Source of the DNA: JASFHF01 sp050123375
Lineage (GTDB): Bacteria; Pseudomonadota; Gammaproteobacteria; UBA12402
Direction of reading: 5' to 3'
Length of the DNA stretch: 64,000 nt
Assembly (NCBI GenBank): GCA_050123375.1
Contig: JASFHF010000001.1
Coordinates: forward strand, 1-64,000
Part shown: positions 60,748-64,000 of the stretch, piece after piece
Layout: each line of letters begins with the position of its first letter
Numbering within the stretch: position 1 is the first letter of the stretch
Translations under genes and position numbers: made by a program
The notes under the pieces: generated by a model
Told to the model about the DNA's origin: nothing
Databases searched by the model: none
The model's input: only the letters and a program-made list of their open reading frames with translations

Positions 60748-63700
60748 ATGATCTTCACAGATATTTTCATAAAACGACCCATATTTGCAACTGCGATCAG
60801 CTTAATGATCCTGGTAGTCGGGATTGTGTCATTAACCAAACTCGATGTCCGCTTATACCCAAAAATTGACACCCCCGTAATTAATGTTCAAATATCTTAT
60901 CCTGGCGCAAATGCAAGTTTAATGGAAGGTTTTATCACCACTCCTATTGAAAACGCGATTTCTTCAGTAGAAGGTGTTGATTATATTTCATCAGAAAGCT
61001 CTCAAGGTTCCAGCAGTATCACCGTCACCATGAAACCCGGTTACGACCTGGATATTGCATTAATTAATGTATCCAATAAAGTTTCTTCGGTGCGTTGGGA
61101 ATTACCTACAGAAATGCAAGATCCAGTCATTACAAAATCATCAACCGGTGCATCATCAGCATTATATTTAGATTTTGAAAGTAATAACATGAGCGCTGAA
61201 GATGTTACTGATTATTTATTACGCGTAGTACAACCACAAATACAAATGCAGCCAGGAGTCAGCAGCGCTGACATTCTAGGTGAACGTAAATATGCAATGC
61301 GCATGTGGCTTAATCCACAACTCATGGCAGCACATAATGTTACCCCTAATGATATTTCACAGAAAATCTATGCTAACAATGTACAAGCCGCTGCAGGTCA
61401 ACTTAAAGATTCACTGCAACAATACGATGTTTATGCCAATACTGATTTAACCACTCAAAAAGCATTTAATAATCTCGTTATTCGCAGTAATAACGGAAAA
61501 ATTGTACGTATCAAAGATATTGGCAACGCAAAGTTAGGCGCAGAAAATACCGATGTCACGATTTTTATGAAACACAATAAAGCTACTTTTTTGGAAATCA
61601 TTGCAAAATCCAATGCCAATCCATTAGATGTTGTTAAAAACATCAAAAAAATCTTACCAGATCTACGCAGCCATCTTCCGCAAGGTTTAAACATGAAAAT
61701 TATGTATGACGTAACCAGATTTATCTCGTCATCACTAAAAGAAGTACGCTTTACTATTATAACTGCTGTATTATTCGTATTCATCGTAATATTTTTGATG
61801 ATCGGCTCCTTACGTTCAATTTTGATTCCAGTGGTTACAATTCCATTATCAATTATTGGCGCATGTTCATTGATGTTGGCATTAGGTTATTCAATTAACA
61901 CCTTAACTTTGCTGGCATTTGTTTTAGCAATCGGCTTGGTAGTTGATGACTCCATTGTGGTTTTAGAAAATATTCATCGACACCTTGAAGATGGATTACA
62001 CCCATTTAAAGCATCAATAATAGGCGCACGTGAAATCGCATTTGCAGTAATTGCAATGACTTTAACTTTAGCTTCTGTTTATGCACCGATTGGATTTATG
62101 ACCGGCTTAACCGGAAAATTATTTTCTGAATTCGCTTTCACTTTAGCTGGCGCGGTTTTATTCTCTGGTTTTATTGCATTAACTTTATCTCCGATGATGT
62201 GCTCGAAACTTTATCGTGCCCACGAAAATTTGAACGCTGGTTTTTCAGGAATAGTTAACCGCACATTTACAAACTTAACCGCTGGATACAGATCAGCATT
62301 GCAAACAACTATAAAACTACGTTATCTTGTGGTTATCGTTGCTATATTAATTTATGCATCATGTTTTTTATTTTATACCCACATTTCTCAAGAATTAGCT
62401 CCGGATGAAGACCAAGGCGCAATTATTGGTATTAGTTTAGGTCCGGCTGCAGCAAACATTCACTACACCGAACAACATTCTAAAAAAATTATGAAAATTT
62501 ATGACTCAATTCCTGAAATGCAAACGTATGGAATTGTTAATGGTTTTCCTTATGGCGCCAACTCTTCAATTGCATTTTTAATTTTAAAACCCTGGGATGA
62601 ACGTAAACGCACTGCAATGCAAATTCAGCAAAGTTTATTTATGAAGTTTTGGTCAATTCCTGGAGTCCAGGCTTTTCCAAGCAGTCCGCCAAATCTGCCT
62701 GGAACAACAACCTTTACTCCAATTGATTTTGTGCTAAAAACCACCGATGACTATGCAACTCTACAAAAATACACAGACCAGCTCATGCTGGAAATTGAAA
62801 AATGGGGCGGCCTCGCCAATCCGCATGTTGATTTACATATTGATAAACCGCAAACAAACGTTAAAATCATACGGAACAAAGCTGCGGATCTTAACATCAA
62901 TATGGAAGAAATTGCAACGGCCTTAAATGTAGCTTTAGGCAAACCAATTACAACACACTTTAATTTGCAAGGTCGTTCTTATGAAGTTATACCACAACTA
63001 AGTGCACAATATCGCACTGTACCTGATAAATTAAACAATTTATATGTGCGCACCGGCACAAATAATAAATTAATACCTCTGGCAAATGTTGTTGATATAA
63101 GCGAAAAAACCGTACCACGCACCCTAAATCATTTCCAGGCACTGCGTTCTGCTACAATTTCCGCAAATCTTGCACCTGGCGTAACTCAGGGAGATGCTTA
63201 CAAACATTTACAAAAACTAGCGAAAAAAATCTTACCTAAAGATATTCAAATCGACACCGCTGGACAATTACGCCAATACATAACTGCCTCTGGAAAAATG
63301 GTTGGAACATTTGTTTTTGCAGTAATATTTATCTATTTAATTTTAGCTGCGCAATTTGAAAGTTTCCGCGATCCATTCATTGTTATGTTAAGCGTACCGC
63401 TATCTATTGCTGGTGCGTTATTAGTTTTATTAGTATTTGGGGCAACTATTAACATCTATACTCAAATTGGGTTAGTAACTTTAATTGGCTTAATTACCAA
63501 AAATGGTATTTTAATTGTAGAATTCGCCAATCAACAGCAAGAAAAAGGCAAAGAATTTCTGGAAGCTCTTTTAGATGGTGCTTCTTATCGCTTAAGACCA
63601 ATTCTAATGACAACATGCGCAATGATTTTGGGAGCAACACCTTTAGTATTCGCCAGCGGCGCTGGAGCCGTCAGCCGCCACCAATTAGGTCTGGTGATTG

Positions 63701-63828
63701 TTGGCGGTATGAGTTTTGGAACATTGCTTACTTTATTCGTCGTTCCAACTGCATATTATCTTTTCGCCGACCGTAAAGCTAAAGATGAACATATAGAAAA
63801 AATCCTGGAAGAAATTGAAAAAGAATAG
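60748..63828 (+). CDS. RND-family efflux pump (HAE-1 type inner-membrane transporter)
   Basis: 1026 residues. It opens with FIKRPIFATAISLMILVVG, has 12 transmembrane segments, two large periplasmic loops, and D400-D401 in GLVVDDSIVV, the proton-relay aspartates of TM4. The second-half signature GLVTLIGLITKNGILIVEF is intact. It expels drugs, dyes or lipids from the periplasm. It resembles AcrB/MexF-type pumps more than metal exporters. It forms a pair with the adaptor at 59409. The only ribosome site is the weak AAGAAATAATT before the ATG. Confidence 0.96.
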   Translation: MIFTDIFIKRPIFATAISLMILVVGIVSLTKLDVRLYPKIDTPVINVQISYPGANASLMEGFITTPIENAISSVEGVDYISSESSQGSSSITVTMKPGYDLDIALINVSNKVSSVRWELPTEMQDPVITKSSTGASSALYLDFESNNMSAEDVTDYLLRVVQPQIQMQPGVSSADILGERKYAMRMWLNPQLMAAHNVTPNDISQKIYANNVQAAAGQLKDSLQQYDVYANTDLTTQKAFNNLVIRSNNGKIVRIKDIGNAKLGAENTDVTIFMKHNKATFLEIIAKSNANPLDVVKNIKKILPDLRSHLPQGLNMKIMYDVTRFISSSLKEVRFTIITAVLFVFIVIFLMIGSLRSILIPVVTIPLSIIGACSLMLALGYSINTLTLLAFVLAIGLVVDDSIVVLENIHRHLEDGLHPFKASIIGAREIAFAVIAMTLTLASVYAPIGFMTGLTGKLFSEFAFTLAGAVLFSGFIALTLSPMMCSKLYRAHENLNAGFSGIVNRTFTNLTAGYRSALQTTIKLRYLVVIVAILIYASCFLFYTHISQELAPDEDQGAIIGISLGPAAANIHYTEQHSKKIMKIYDSIPEMQTYGIVNGFPYGANSSIAFLILKPWDERKRTAMQIQQSLFMKFWSIPGVQAFPSSPPNLPGTTTFTPIDFVLKTTDDYATLQKYTDQLMLEIEKWGGLANPHVDLHIDKPQTNVKIIRNKAADLNINMEEIATALNVALGKPITTHFNLQGRSYEVIPQLSAQYRTVPDKLNNLYVRTGTNNKLIPLANVVDISEKTVPRTLNHFQALRSATISANLAPGVTQGDAYKHLQKLAKKILPKDIQIDTAGQLRQYITASGKMVGTFVFAVIFIYLILAAQFESFRDPFIVMLSVPLSIAGALLVLLVFGATINIYTQIGLVTLIGLITKNGILIVEFANQQQEKGKEFLEALLDGASYRLRPILMTTCAMILGATPLVFASGAGAVSRHQLGLVIVGGMSFGTLLTLFVVPTAYYLFADRKAKDEHIEKILEEIEKE

Positions 63829-63831
63829 CTG

Positions 63832-64000
63832 TCAGACACCTACAAATGACTTAACCAATTGATTGAATTTTTCCGGATGTTCTAATTGCGGTATGTGTCC
63901 GCATTTATCAAAAATTTCTAACTTAGCTTGTGGTATTAATCGCAACGCTGCTTGTGTATTTTTAACAGGTAATAACTTATCATTCTTTCCCCAAATAATT
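63832..64000 (-). CDS. Alpha/beta hydrolase, C-terminal part (runs off the window)
   Basis: Only the last 55 codons are inside the window; the gene continues beyond 64000. The visible end, WGKNDKLLPV...CGHIPQLEHPEKFNQLV, shows the acid residue loop (the Asp of KND) and the catalytic His (GHIPQLE) of the alpha/beta hydrolase fold, as in MhpC or BioH-like enzymes. It is convergent with the RND pump gene, with 3 bp between their stop codons. Substrate unknown. Confidence 0.82.
   Translation of the reverse strand, partial: IIWGKNDKLLPVKNTQAALRLIPQAKLEIFDKCGHIPQLEHPEKFNQLVKSFVGV

Overview
The window looks like part of the chromosome of an AT-rich, probably host-associated gammaproteobacterium, most likely in or near the Legionellales/Coxiellaceae. 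I infer this from the gammaproteobacterial gene orders (prfB-lysS; murJ-ribF-ileS-lspA), an LbtU-like outer-membrane barrel, a predicted F-box protein, several large unrecognised proteins of effector-like make-up, and abundant palindromic repeats. No species can be assigned from the sequence alone. No rRNA, CRISPR array, prophage or intact insertion sequence was seen. The only tRNA is tRNA-Ser(CGA).

Layout. 1-456: repeat debris. 457-9764: a polytopic membrane protein of GT-C glycosyltransferase type, a soluble PAS/hybrid histidine kinase with receiver and HPt domains, and a 1596-residue single-module NRPS (formyltransferase, degenerate condensation, adenylation, carrier, reductase). 10011-17892: lysS, prfB (with its programmed +1 frameshift), two unknown membrane proteins, prfC. 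18089-27000: rimI, an NCS1 permease, a cobalamin adenosyltransferase carrying an in-frame palindromic repeat, a ClC-CBS channel, asnS, rnt, small envelope proteins and the LbtU-like barrel. 27170-31298: a PadR-controlled operon (regulator, flavoprotein, MATE pump, DHA2 pump). 31409-36075: carbonic anhydrase, lytic transglycosylase, tRNA-Ser, a type II restriction-modification pair, ndk. 36259-42408: rlmN, then a leftward operon of three micro-membrane-proteins, manC, galE, galU and ugd, which supplies GDP-mannose, UDP-galactose, UDP-glucose and UDP-glucuronate for surface polysaccharide. 42484-50071: a helix-hairpin-helix protein, then the murJ-ribF-ileS-lspA cluster interrupted by the F-box candidate. 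50141-54237: MltB-type transglycosylase, HD-GYP protein, ComEC. 54606-57719: lolD and lolC/F, tatD, a small protein. 57892-64000: a Do-type protease, an RND efflux pair, and the end of an alpha/beta hydrolase gene.

The most unusual theme is the density and architecture of palindromic elements. At least four families occur. Six copies share a core of two small hairpins with GGAT-type loops, enclosed by much longer, nearly perfect arms whose sequence differs from locus to locus. Two others end galU and galE and give both proteins the same last seven residues. One 79-bp copy of a third family lies in frame inside the cobalamin adenosyltransferase gene. A 115-bp unit containing a fourth is perfectly duplicated in tandem between the two RND genes. 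Paired copies differ by compensatory changes, so base pairing seems to be maintained.

All calls rest on reading the sequence and on general knowledge of the families. No database search was possible.
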